Assembly (NCBI RefSeq): GCF_019392195.1
Contig: NZ_JAHXKI010000002.1
Coordinates: 1,860,001 to 1,924,000 of the forward strand
DNA from: Marinobacter sp. F4206
GTDB taxonomy: Bacteria; Pseudomonadota; Gammaproteobacteria; Pseudomonadales; Oleiphilaceae
Direction: 5' to 3'
DNA length: 64,000 nucleotides
Shown: positions 8,753 to 16,829 of the stretch, piece by piece
Layout of the letters: every line of letters begins with the position of its first letter
Numbering within the stretch: the stretch's first letter is position 1
Translations under genes and position numbers: made by a program
The notes under the pieces: model-generated
Database searches by the model: none
What the model saw: only the letters and a program-made list of their open reading frames with translations
What the model was told of the DNA's origin: nothing

Positions 8753-9505
8753 TTACGGCGCGGTGATGTCGGTGCCGAACCATTCCTCGGAGATTTCCCG
8801 CAAGGTGCCCTTGTCGCGCAGCGCACTCAGGGCCGCATTGACTTCATCCCGCAGGGCGCGGCCTTCTTCGGTGTCCTTGAACGGGTAGGCGTTGGTGATC
8901 TGGGAGAAGGTCGGTCCCGCCAGCTCCAGCGGCAGCGGTTTCTCCTTGATGATCTGACTGGCACTGACCCGGTCCATGACGAAGGCGTCGACCCGGCCGA
9001 GGGCGGTGTCCCGTTCAATGTTGCTGTCGTAGGTCTTGATGTCGATTTCATCGGCGTAGGGGAGGTTGCGCAGTAGCGCCTCGAAATTGGAGCCCAGGTT
9101 GACGGCTACCGTTTTGCCCTTCAGGTCCTCGACACCGTTGATGTCTTCGTTACCCTGCTTGATGACCACCTGAGCGCCATCGTAGACGTACGGCTCGCTG
9201 AAGGTGTACGCCTTCTGGCGCTCCTCGGTGATGGTAATCTGATTGGCGACGGTATCGATGCGGCCGGCACCGAGCATGCCGAACAGACCGGAGAACGCCG
9301 CGGTCTGGTACTCGACCTCGCGGCCCATCTCTTTGGCTACGGCATTCATGACATCGACTTCAAACCCTTTGAGGGTATCCTGTTCCACGAAGGTGAACGG
9401 GAAATACTGGCCGGACATGCCGACCCGGATGGTGTCTTCCTGGGCCTGAAGCGGAGCCGCGACCAGAGACAGTACTAACAGTGTGGTTGCTAACAGGGTT
9501 TTCAT
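8753..9505 (-). CDS. Amino-acid ABC transporter substrate-binding protein
   Basis: A family 3 periplasmic binding protein of 250 residues, with a clear signal peptide ending after LVAAPLQAQ. The binding fold shows RVGMSGQYFPFTF, a GFEVDVMNAVAKEMG segment and KTVAVNLGSNFEA. The start at 9505 is preferred over an upstream in-frame codon because it places AAGGAAC at the right distance and gives a proper signal peptide. It is the first gene of the 7.3-9.5 kb transport operon. Ligand specificity (for example cystine, glutamine or another polar amino acid) cannot be settled by eye. Confidence 0.94.
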   Translation of the reverse strand: MKTLLATTLLVLSLVAAPLQAQEDTIRVGMSGQYFPFTFVEQDTLKGFEVDVMNAVAKEMGREVEYQTAAFSGLFGMLGAGRIDTVANQITITEERQKAYTFSEPYVYDGAQVVIKQGNEDINGVEDLKGKTVAVNLGSNFEALLRNLPYADEIDIKTYDSNIERDTALGRVDAFVMDRVSASQIIKEKPLPLELAGPTFSQITNAYPFKDTEEGRALRDEVNAALSALRDKGTLREISEEWFGTDITAP

Positions 9506-9836
9506 AGACAGTTCCTTTTCCGATGGATGCCGTGTCCTCGTCTTCGGCGAACACACTGGCATATGGCTCTGAAAAATCTGATCAAATTTGGCGACAGTCT
9601 AACAAGCCTTGTCCAATCATCCGATACGGGCTTTCCTTGAGGCGTGACGCCCCGTGCGCTGAACAGGGAGTGACAGGAAGCGCGGCAGAAATCACGACTT
9701 CCCTATACTTTAGCGGACAGACTGTCAGAGTCACCCAGGCCCAAGCCGGGCGTAACAACTGAGTCTCAGCAGTGTCTACTGATTGGGTCTGCGTTTGCCA
9801 CGCAGAGACGACCATCGGGATTATCAGGTGCGGGCC
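9506..9836. other. Divergent intergenic region, 331 bp
   Basis: This gap separates the ABC binding-protein gene (minus) from the DUF3179 gene (plus), so it must hold promoters for both. I see a TATACT hexamer at 9704-9709 that could be a -10 element for the plus-strand gene, but no convincing -35 before it. No RNA gene, repeat or sigma-54 site is evident. Confidence 0.3.
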
Positions 9837-10805
9837 ATGGACACATCCAGCTACAACCTCGGAAGGGTGTGGAATCGTCGGCTCAGTTGGTGGTTTGGTC
9901 TGTGTCTGTTGCTGGTTCCAGTGGCGAGCCTGGCCCAGAAAAAGAACGGTTTTGACCTGGAGTCCGCATTGATTCCACCTGAGCAGATCCTGCGGGGCGG
10001 ACCGCCCCGGGACGGAATTCCGGCGATCCGGGAGCCCAGGTTCGAACGCCCCGACGGCACCCAGCCTTGGCAAGCGGGCGATCTGATGCTGACTTGGGAC
10101 GGTGACGGTGAAAGTCGGGCCTTCCCGATCGGTATTCTGAACTGGCACGAAATCGTCAATGTCCGCCTGGCTGATCGGTCGCTGCTGATCAGCTTCTGCC
10201 CCCTGTGCGGCACCGGTATCGGATTTGATCCGGTTGTCGACGGTCGGGAACTGACTTTCGGCGTTTCCGGACTGCTCTACAACAGCGATTTGCTGATGTA
10301 CGACCACCAAACCGAGTCGCTCTGGTCGCAGATCGAGGGGCGGGCGGTCTCTGGCCCCCTGGCTGGCAAGTCGTTGGAGCGGGTACCGGTACGCCACGAG
10401 CTCTGGCGAAAATGGCGTGACCGGGTCGGCGACTGGGCTCTGGTGTTGTCGACCGATACGGGGTATCACCGGGATTACCGCCAGTCCCCCTACGGCAATT
10501 ATGGCCAGTCGGAGCGACTGTACTTCCCGGTCACCCGGACCAGTCGCAAGTTCCATCCCAAGACCTGGGTGTTGGGCTGGAGTCACAACGGCGAAGCGAA
10601 GGTCTGGCCGTTTCCGGAGTTGGCCAAGCACCAGGGAGTGCTCGAGGACCGGGTGGGTGGCAAGCCTGTGACTGTCCACTACGATCCGGACGCGCCCTCC
10701 GCAGAGCTGCGGGATGAAGATGGCGCCCTCCTGCCTGCGACCCGGGCGTTCTGGTTCGCCTGGTACACCTTCCATCCCGATACGCTGATTTTTGAAAGCA
10801 ATTAA
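9837..10805 (+). CDS. DUF3179 domain-containing exported protein
   Basis: The 322-residue product has an N-terminal hydrophobic signal (VPVASLA cleavage region) and the DUF3179 hallmark FCPLCGTGIGFD (about 120-131) with its two Cys. Later segments (GLLYNSDLLMYDHQTESLW, FHPKTWVLG) also match the family as I know it. The ATG at 9837 is chosen because it starts the signal peptide directly; a TTG 54 bp upstream is weaker. Function is not established; the CxxC suggests a metal or redox site. It precedes the Cys-rich cytochrome-like gene by 115 bp. Confidence 0.85.
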   Translation: MDTSSYNLGRVWNRRLSWWFGLCLLLVPVASLAQKKNGFDLESALIPPEQILRGGPPRDGIPAIREPRFERPDGTQPWQAGDLMLTWDGDGESRAFPIGILNWHEIVNVRLADRSLLISFCPLCGTGIGFDPVVDGRELTFGVSGLLYNSDLLMYDHQTESLWSQIEGRAVSGPLAGKSLERVPVRHELWRKWRDRVGDWALVLSTDTGYHRDYRQSPYGNYGQSERLYFPVTRTSRKFHPKTWVLGWSHNGEAKVWPFPELAKHQGVLEDRVGGKPVTVHYDPDAPSAELRDEDGALLPATRAFWFAWYTFHPDTLIFESN

Positions 10806-10819
10806 TTTCAGTAATTGCT
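10797..10819 (+). terminator. Stem-loop across the DUF3179 stop codon
   Basis: AGCAATTA (10797-10804) pairs perfectly with TAATTGCT (10812-10819) around a seven-base loop, and includes the stop codon region. There is no T-run, so it is a weak terminator or an mRNA-stabilising hairpin. A second hairpin (GTCCGC 10853-10858 with GCGGAC 10873-10878) lies in the leader of the next gene. Confidence 0.4.
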
Positions 10820-10920
10820 GTAATAGTTGCAGAAGTCATGTGTCTCTTGGGTGTCCGCCTGATAGGGCGGTTGCGGACCGAAGGGTTCCCTCACCAACTC
10901 TGTGATCAGGGAGAGAGGTC

Positions 10921-11625
10921 ATGACTACAATCCATCCACTTCGACAAGCCATCCGAGTGTGTCACGAGCAACGACGTACCACTTGGTGGTCGGCGGTTCT
11001 GATGACCGCGATGCTGGCCGTTGCCGGCGGGGCGGCAGCGGCCTGCAGCCCCTGTTCGCCCTGCAAGGGTAAGTGCGGCGCCAGCCAACAGTGCAAAGCC
11101 AAATGCAACCCGTGTAACGGCAAGAACCCATGCACCGGCAAAAATCCGTGCGCAGCGAAGAATCCCTGCGCTGCCAAGAATCCCTGTGCCACGAAAGGCT
11201 GCAACCCCTGCGCGACCCAAAGCTGTAACCCCTGTGCGGCAACCGGCAAGTGCGCCGCCACGCCCAATCCCTGTGCGGCCAAACGGGTGACCCGACCGGC
11301 TGGCTACCAGCCGTACGAGGGCAATCCGTGCGCGCTGGTGACCACGGGTGAGAAGCTGTTCAACGATACTTCGCTGAGCAGCAACGGCTTGTCCTGTTCC
11401 AGTTGCCACAATGACGGTGCCGGTTACAAGGCCACCTTCGCCGATGCCTATCCGCACTCCGTGGCCATGGCCCGCAACGTCTTCGGCATGGAAAGTGTGC
11501 ATATGGATGAAATGGTCCAGATCTGCATGGTGCAGCCCATGGCGGCCGACCCCTTGGCCTGGGACAGCGAGGAGCTGGCGGCACTGACGGCATACATGCT
11601 GAAGGTCCAGGAGCGATGGCAATGA
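10921..11625 (+). CDS. Exported cytochrome c-like protein with Cys-Asn-Pro-Cys tandem repeats
   Basis: The 234-residue product has a signal peptide (hydrophobic core ending in GGAAAA). A low-complexity domain follows at about 42-122, with more than twenty Cys arranged as NPC, CNPC and KNPCAAKNPC units. A small C-terminal domain carries one heme-type CSSCH at about 160-164, with Met residues later (MARNVFGM, CMVQPM) that could act as the second axial ligand. The C-terminal part resembles a class I cytochrome c. The repeat part looks metal-binding or disulfide-rich. The next gene is translationally coupled through ATGA. A GGGAGAGAGG Shine-Dalgarno precedes the ATG. I know no characterised relative. 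Confidence 0.75.
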   Translation: MTTIHPLRQAIRVCHEQRRTTWWSAVLMTAMLAVAGGAAAACSPCSPCKGKCGASQQCKAKCNPCNGKNPCTGKNPCAAKNPCAAKNPCATKGCNPCATQSCNPCAATGKCAATPNPCAAKRVTRPAGYQPYEGNPCALVTTGEKLFNDTSLSSNGLSCSSCHNDGAGYKATFADAYPHSVAMARNVFGMESVHMDEMVQICMVQPMAADPLAWDSEELAALTAYMLKVQERWQ

Positions 11626-12368
11626 CCGAGCTGCGCATACCAGACCCGAGGACGCTGAGTAAGCCACAGATTTGCACCAGCCTGGATGCCGTCGCCGAAA
11701 TCCGCGAATGCTACCGGGTATTGAAAAAGGGTGGCCTGAACATCGTCGGGGAGGTGCTTCGCGGTCAGGGGCCTTTCTACGAGCTGGATCACTACCCGAA
11801 GGACGATGTTTTCGATGCTGCCACGGCCTCGCAATACTATTACCATGCGCACCGGAGCGATCATCCGGAACACGGGCATTTCCACCTGTTCCTGCGGGAT
11901 GCAGCGATACCGGCGGCCGCGGTACCCGTGTTTGGGCCAGCCGGTAAAGACCGGCTGGCCCACCTGGTAGCCATTTCCATGGATGCCTGGGGTTTCCCCA
12001 CCGGGCTGTTCGCGGTCAACCGATGGGTAACCGATGAGAGCTGGTTGCCGGCGGATCAGGTCATCGCCGTACTGGATGCGTTCAATATGGACCATGCCTA
12101 CCCGAGCTGGCCGGTCAATCGCTGGATAACGGCGATGGTTCGGTGCTTCCGGCCCCAGATCGAGGCGTTGCTTCGCCACCGGGATCAGGTCGTTGCGGAC
12201 CGTAATGGGCAGCGAATGGAGGACGTTCTGGAGGATCGCAGCCTGGAGATAACCGGCAGTGTCCCGGTCGATCTGGAAAGCTGGGCATCGGTGCTGGTCG
12301 ACGAGCAGCGGCGTCGGCCAAACCCCCAACGCTCATTGGCGGTGCCGGTGATGGAGGGCGGGGCCTAG
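11622..12368 (+). CDS. Conserved hypothetical protein coupled to the Cys-rich cytochrome (DUF6969-like)
   Basis: A 248-residue, apparently soluble protein with no signal peptide. Its start ATG overlaps the TGA of the cytochrome gene. An ATG 6 bp upstream is in frame, but the CAGGAG site at 11608-11613 is better spaced to 11622. Conserved-looking features are a RGQGPFYELDHYP segment, many His (YYYHAHRSDHPEHGHFHLFL, about 67-86) and GWLPAD-type Trp segments. The His cluster could bind metal. I think it belongs to the DUF6969 family, but this is from memory and unsure. Coupling implies joint function with the cytochrome. Its 3' end overlaps the convergent anti-sigma gene by 4 bp. Confidence 0.65.
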   Translation: MTELRIPDPRTLSKPQICTSLDAVAEIRECYRVLKKGGLNIVGEVLRGQGPFYELDHYPKDDVFDAATASQYYYHAHRSDHPEHGHFHLFLRDAAIPAAAVPVFGPAGKDRLAHLVAISMDAWGFPTGLFAVNRWVTDESWLPADQVIAVLDAFNMDHAYPSWPVNRWITAMVRCFRPQIEALLRHRDQVVADRNGQRMEDVLEDRSLEITGSVPVDLESWASVLVDEQRRRPNPQRSLAVPVMEGGA

Positions 12369-12625
12369 TCGTCCTGTTCCGGTCGCTGCGGGCGGACCTG
12401 TAATGCTTCGGATACCCGCTCATTGATGCGGTCAATGAGCGACTCCTCCACACGAGCGGACGAGTGCCCCCGCATCAATTCTGCACTGGCACGCAGGTTG
12501 CCGATAAACGTGCGACAGTGTTTGCACATCATCAGGTGCATTTTTACGGACAGGTTCCTGGTTGCATTGAGTTCGCCATCAATATAGTCACTGGCAATGC
12601 CTGCCAGCTCTCGGCACATTAGCAT
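12365..12625 (-). CDS. Zinc-finger (zf-HC2) anti-sigma factor
   Basis: The 86-residue protein carries the anti-sigma zinc motif: an early Cys (MCRELAG), then HLMMCKHC (about 31-38), the H-x3-C-x2-C pattern of ZAS-type anti-sigma factors. No membrane helix is visible, so it is a soluble inhibitor. Its start overlaps the end of the sigma gene, with GGAG eight bases before ATG 12625, so the two are translationally coupled. Zinc or redox sensing is usual for this type but not proven here. Confidence 0.85.
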   Translation of the reverse strand: MLMCRELAGIASDYIDGELNATRNLSVKMHLMMCKHCRTFIGNLRASAELMRGHSSARVEESLIDRINERVSEALQVRPQRPEQDD

Positions 12626-13236
12626 TCGCCGGTCTCCTGGAACGTTTCCACCATCAGAAAGATTTTTTGCCGTGCACGGTGCAACATCACACGCAGGTTA
12701 GAGGCGCTGACGTCGAGAATGTTACAGACGTCCTCGGATTTATGCTGGTGGGCTTCATAAAGGATCAGGGCGGAGCGCTGGGTTTCTGGCAGATGCCCCA
12801 GATGTTTGTCCAGGCAGTCACTGAGCGCCCCATTCTCCAGCAAGGCATCGGCGGACTCGTCAAAGCGCAGCTTGGGCGGCGTCGCCCAACGGCCAGCGGC
12901 GTTGAACCGGCTATCCAGTTCCGGATCCAGGCGTTCGGAAAAGTCGGTGGGAATTTCCCGGTGGCTGGTTCGCAGTTTGTTTTTGCACCGGTTGGCGACG
13001 ATGCGGTGCAGCCAGGTTTTCAGGCCGGCGCGTCCCTCGAATTTCTGAATGGCGTCAATCACGGTGACCCAGCAGTCCTGAACAATTTCTTCGGCACCGC
13101 TGGCATCGAGGTAAAAGCGTGCGACCGCGAGCATGCCCGGAGTGTAGGTCGATACGGCCTGGGTGTAGGCGTCCTGCTCGCCGCGTTTGAGGGCGTCAAC
13201 CAGTCCGCTTTCATCGAGGTCTGTTTGTTGGTTCAC
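12619..13236 (-). CDS. ECF-type RNA polymerase sigma factor
   Basis: A 205-residue sigma factor with region 2 (about 25-90, including EEIVQDCWVTVIDAIQKFEGRAGLKTWLHRI) and region 4 (about 135-190, including SALILYEAHQHKSEDVCNILDVSASNLRVMLHRAR), and no region 1 or 3. That is the ECF layout. It is co-transcribed with a zf-HC2 anti-sigma gene. A 278-bp gap separates it from the divergent VTT-oxidoreductase gene, which is a candidate regulon member together with the cytochrome block. The signal is unknown. Confidence 0.92.
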   Translation of the reverse strand: MNQQTDLDESGLVDALKRGEQDAYTQAVSTYTPGMLAVARFYLDASGAEEIVQDCWVTVIDAIQKFEGRAGLKTWLHRIVANRCKNKLRTSHREIPTDFSERLDPELDSRFNAAGRWATPPKLRFDESADALLENGALSDCLDKHLGHLPETQRSALILYEAHQHKSEDVCNILDVSASNLRVMLHRARQKIFLMVETFQETGEC

Positions 13237-13514
13237 GCGTACGTACTCTTGGAGTTGAGGGGTTTAGCCATTGGTCCGTCGAAAGCTGCCGGGGTTCCCG
13301 GAACATGTTTGCAATCGGCCATATGTTCGCAAGTTTAGGTCAGGTTTGAGGTTTTTGACCGGATTGTTATCGATTTGTGACCTTTTCAGGGCGAAAAACA
13401 CGTACCCTTCAATCACAAGACTGCCATCAATTCTGAACATTTTGACTGGTTGCTGTAACAACCGGGAGGGTCCCGAGTCAGTGACGCATCCAATCAACAA
13501 CACGGGATAAAGTG

Positions 13515-15704
13515 ATGAACCTGAAAAAGTGGCTGATGATACTGGTGATTCTGGTGGTGGTGATTGCCTTCTGGAGCAGCGGTGCCCAGGAGTACCTCAC
13601 CCTCGAATCCCTGAAAGCCCACCAGCAGACCCTGGACACCTGGATCGCGAATAATGCCTGGCTGGCCATTGGCGGTTACATGCTGGTCTACATCATCGTC
13701 ACGGCGTTGTCGCTGCCCGGCGCTGCCATCATGACCCTGGCCGGAGGCGCATTCTTTGGCAACATTTACGGACTCGCTGCGGTCTCTGTCGCTTCGACGA
13801 TCGGCGCGTCCATCGCCTTTCTCGTGGCCCGTTTCCTGGCCCGAGACACCCTCCGGGAAAAATACGCGGCCACGGTCGCTCGCATGGATCGGGGCATCGC
13901 AAAGGACGGGGCGTTCTATCTGGCGACTCTGCGGCTGGTGCCGGTCTTCCCGTTCTTTCTGATCAACATTGCCATGGGCCTGACTGGCATGAAGCTGCGT
14001 ACCTATGCCCTGGTGAGCTGGGTTGCGATGTTGCCCGGTACGTTTGTCTACGTGAATGCCGGGACCCAGTTGTCTCAGATCGAATCCACCGGCGACATCG
14101 TGTCCGCCGACCTGTTGTTGTCCTTTGCCCTGCTCGGCTTGTTCCCATTGATTGCCAAGTTCGTGGTGGGCTTTATCCGGCGCCGCCGGGTGTATGCCGG
14201 ATGGAAAAAACCGGAATCGTTTGATTACAACCTGCTGGTCATCGGTGGTGGTTCGGCTGGCCTGGTGTCTGCCTACATCGCCGCGGCGGTCAAGGCCAAG
14301 GTGGCGCTGATCGAAAAGCACAAGATGGGCGGCGACTGTCTCAATACCGGGTGTGTGCCTTCCAAGGCCCTGATCCGTAGCGCCAAGGCGGCGGATACCC
14401 TGCGCCACGCCGATCGCTATGGTCTTGAAGCGGTGCCGGTCAAAGGCTCGTTCAAAACCATCATGGACAGGGTCCAGAGGGTCATCGCCAGGGTCGAGCC
14501 CCATGATTCGCCGGAGCGTTACCGCAAACTGGGCGTTGATTGCATCTCCGGCGAAGCCAGCTTCGTATCTCCCTGGGAGCTTGAGGTGAAGCACAATGAT
14601 GGTCGGACCGAACGGCTGACCGCCCGGAGTATCGTGGTGGCTACGGGTGGCAAACCGGCGATGCCGCCGATTCCGGGGCTGGCCGATATGGAACCGCTGA
14701 ACTCCGATAATCTATGGTCCCTGGAAACCCAGCCAGAGCGCCTGCTGGTGCTTGGCGGTGGTCCGATCGGATCGGAGTTGGCCCATGCCTTTGCCCGACT
14801 GGGCAGTCAGGTGATTCAGGTGGAAATGGGTGACCGTCTGCTGGCTAAGGAAGACACCGAAGTCTCCGAATTGGTGAGAAACCGGTTCGAACAGGACGGC
14901 ATCGATGTGCGTCTGGCGCATGCGGCCAGGGAGTTTGCCATCGAAAACGGCGAGAAGGTGGTTTACTGCGAACACCGAGGTGAGCGGGTCCGAATTGTCT
15001 TCGATGAGGTGCTGGTGGCGGTTGGCCGTGCGGCCAATACGACGGGCCTGCATCTGGACCGGATCGGTGTGGAAACACTGCCCAATGGCGCCGTGCCGGT
15101 GGATGAGGACATGAGTGTGCGCTATCCCAACGTGTTCGCCTGTGGCGATGTGGCTGGTCCCTACCAGTTTACCCACGCTGCCGCGCATCAGGCCTGGTAT
15201 GCCGCCGTGAATGGTCTGTTTGGCCAGTTCAAGCGGTTCAACGTTGATTACCGGGTTATGCCCTGGGTCACCTTTACCTCGCCGGAAGTGGCCCGGGTGG
15301 GGCTGAGTGAGGCTGAGGCCACAGAGCAAGGCATTGACTATGAAGTCACCCGCTACGGTCTGGACGATCTCGATCGTGCGATTGCGGAAAGCGAGGACCA
15401 GGGCTTTATCAAGGTGCTGACCCCGCCGGGCAAGGACAAGATCCTGGGCGCTGTGGTAGTGGGTACCCACGCGGGCGAAATCCTGGCGGAGTTCACCCTG
15501 GCCATGAAACATGGCCTGGGGCTGAACAAGATTCTGGGTACCATCCACCCCTACCCGACCTGGAACGAGTCGGCCAAGTTCGCCGCGGGCGAATGGAAGC
15601 GTGCCCACGCCCCCCAGGGTGTACTGGCGCTGCTGGAAAAACTGCACGGCTGGCGCCGTGGCAAAGACACCAAAGAATCGAGGAGTGTGTATGCCCCTGA
15701 CTGA
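13515..15704 (+). CDS. VTT-domain / FAD-dependent disulfide oxidoreductase fusion (mercuric-reductase-like)
   Basis: The 729-residue protein joins two modules. Residues about 1-220 form a VTT (TVP38/DedA-like) membrane domain with LSLPGAAIMTLAGGAFFG and RLVPVFPFFLINIAMG. From about 235 onward it is a class I pyridine-nucleotide disulfide oxidoreductase: FAD site VIGGGSAGL, redox pair GGDCLNTGCVPSKAL (Cys about 275 and 280), NAD(P) site LGGGPIGSE, FACGDVAG and the C-terminal HPYPTWNE, where the His-Pro near the end matches the active-site base region. It lacks the terminal vicinal Cys pair of mercuric reductase, so mercury reduction is unlikely. Its end overlaps the radical SAM gene by 14 bp. 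Confidence 0.88.
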   Translation: MNLKKWLMILVILVVVIAFWSSGAQEYLTLESLKAHQQTLDTWIANNAWLAIGGYMLVYIIVTALSLPGAAIMTLAGGAFFGNIYGLAAVSVASTIGASIAFLVARFLARDTLREKYAATVARMDRGIAKDGAFYLATLRLVPVFPFFLINIAMGLTGMKLRTYALVSWVAMLPGTFVYVNAGTQLSQIESTGDIVSADLLLSFALLGLFPLIAKFVVGFIRRRRVYAGWKKPESFDYNLLVIGGGSAGLVSAYIAAAVKAKVALIEKHKMGGDCLNTGCVPSKALIRSAKAADTLRHADRYGLEAVPVKGSFKTIMDRVQRVIARVEPHDSPERYRKLGVDCISGEASFVSPWELEVKHNDGRTERLTARSIVVATGGKPAMPPIPGLADMEPLNSDNLWSLETQPERLLVLGGGPIGSELAHAFARLGSQVIQVEMGDRLLAKEDTEVSELVRNRFEQDGIDVRLAHAAREFAIENGEKVVYCEHRGERVRIVFDEVLVAVGRAANTTGLHLDRIGVETLPNGAVPVDEDMSVRYPNVFACGDVAGPYQFTHAAAHQAWYAAVNGLFGQFKRFNVDYRVMPWVTFTSPEVARVGLSEAEATEQGIDYEVTRYGLDDLDRAIAESEDQGFIKVLTPPGKDKILGAVVVGTHAGEILAEFTLAMKHGLGLNKILGTIHPYPTWNESAKFAAGEWKRAHAPQGVLALLEKLHGWRRGKDTKESRSVYAPD

Positions 15705-16659
15705 AACACGACCGGCCCGGAAGCGCATTCCGGCGGTGGAGGTACTCGAGCCTCGGGCGTTCGACAGCTGGACCCACACCCGTCAGGGCGATCCCCGCGG
15801 CTACATTGATGCGGATAGGCTGAAAGAGCTGTGGATTCACACGGGCACGGCCTGCAACCTGGCCTGTCCCTTCTGCCTGGAGGGGTCCCACCCCGGTGAT
15901 GGCCGCATTCCGGGCATGAAGTTGAATGATGTCAAACCGTTTATCCATGAAGCCATCGACATGGGCGTGGAGCAGTTTTCCTTCACTGGCGGAGAGCCCT
16001 TCGTGATCCGGGACTTCGTGAATATCCTGGACTACGCCAGTCAGAACCGGCCCTGCTTCGTGCTGACTAATGCCACCGAGCCGTTGCTCAAACGTCGGCA
16101 TCAGGTGTTGCCGCTGCTGGACAACCCCTTCCCGATTCATTTCCGGGTCAGTCTGGATTTCCCGGATCGGGCACGGCACGACAAGGATCGGGGCGACGGC
16201 AGTTTCGAACAGGCCCTGGAGGGCACGCGCTGGCTGCTGGAGCAGGGCTTCAAGGTGTCCATCGCGCGCCAGACCGACGCGAAAGAAATTCCGTCGGACG
16301 TGGAGGCGGCGTTCCGGGCGATTTTCCGGGATTGGGGCATTTCGGAAGACCTGGCGTTCACCGCGTTTCCGGACCTGGGCACACCGGGGTCGGAAGATGG
16401 CAGTCCGGAGATTACCGAGACCTGCATGGACAAGTACCCGACGAGGGAGTCGCGGGCGCACTTCATGTGTACTTACACCCGGATGCTGGTGAAGAAGGGC
16501 GACCGGGTTCGGGTCTACGCCTGCACACTGGTGGATGATGACCCGCAATACGACCTGGGTGGGTCGCTGGCCGAGAGCATGGATGAGCGTATTATGTTGC
16601 GGCATCACCGGTGCTTTTCGTGTTACCGGTTCGGGGCGAGCTGTTCGGCTCCCGGTTGA
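15691..16659 (+). CDS. Radical SAM enzyme with Cys-rich C-terminus
   Basis: A 322-residue radical SAM protein. The [4Fe-4S]/SAM-binding Cys are C55, C59 and C62 in GTACNLACPFCLEG. The SAM-contacting FTGGEPFV follows near residue 93. The last 60 residues hold five or more extra Cys (FMCTYTRM, VYACTL, HHRCFSCYRFGASC), which suggests an auxiliary Fe-S cluster of the SPASM/twitch type. The start at 15691 follows GAGGAG directly and lies inside the end of the oxidoreductase gene, giving tight coupling. I cannot assign a substrate. Neighbours are a disulfide oxidoreductase, a Na+/solute symporter and a phosphoesterase. Confidence 0.85.
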   Translation: MPLTETRPARKRIPAVEVLEPRAFDSWTHTRQGDPRGYIDADRLKELWIHTGTACNLACPFCLEGSHPGDGRIPGMKLNDVKPFIHEAIDMGVEQFSFTGGEPFVIRDFVNILDYASQNRPCFVLTNATEPLLKRRHQVLPLLDNPFPIHFRVSLDFPDRARHDKDRGDGSFEQALEGTRWLLEQGFKVSIARQTDAKEIPSDVEAAFRAIFRDWGISEDLAFTAFPDLGTPGSEDGSPEITETCMDKYPTRESRAHFMCTYTRMLVKKGDRVRVYACTLVDDDPQYDLGGSLAESMDERIMLRHHRCFSCYRFGASCSAPG

Positions 16660-16699
16660 TATTTTCAGGCTTGCCGGCCGGGAGTTGGCGGCCTGCGGA

Positions 16700-16773
16700 G
16701 CGGGGAACTTTCTCCTTGGGAAAAGAACTCGCTTCGCTCAAACACCTTTTTCCTGGCGGATAAAGTTCCCCGC
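16700..16773 (+). repeat. 74-bp dispersed hairpin repeat, copy 1
   Basis: Perfect 12-bp terminal inverted repeats, GCGGGGAACTTT (16700-16711) and AAAGTTCCCCGC (16762-16773), enclose a core containing an internal GGAAAA/TTTTCC pair and the sequence CTCGCTTCGCTCAAACACC. The reverse complement of this copy aligns over its whole length with the element at 46461-46534. It lies inside an operon, between the radical SAM and symporter genes. Confidence 0.8.
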
Positions 16774-16829
16774 CCCACAGACCGCGCGGTTCGCCGTGCT
16801 GTGCGTAAATTGAAACGTGGATTAATACG

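Noticed and set aside
11090..11290. Short direct repeats resembling a CRISPR or satellite
   Set aside because: They are codon-level repeats encoding NPC/KNPCAAK units in an open frame with a signal peptide. Unit length and spacing vary, with no unique spacers.
13515..15704. Mercuric reductase
   Set aside because: The C-terminal vicinal Cys pair and mer neighbours are missing; only the general disulfide-oxidoreductase fold is supported.
16700..16773. Repeat copy 1 as a simple Rho-independent terminator
   Set aside because: The loop is about 50 bases, there is no T-run after the arm, and a homologous copy with different arms exists at 46461. A dispersed element explains it better.
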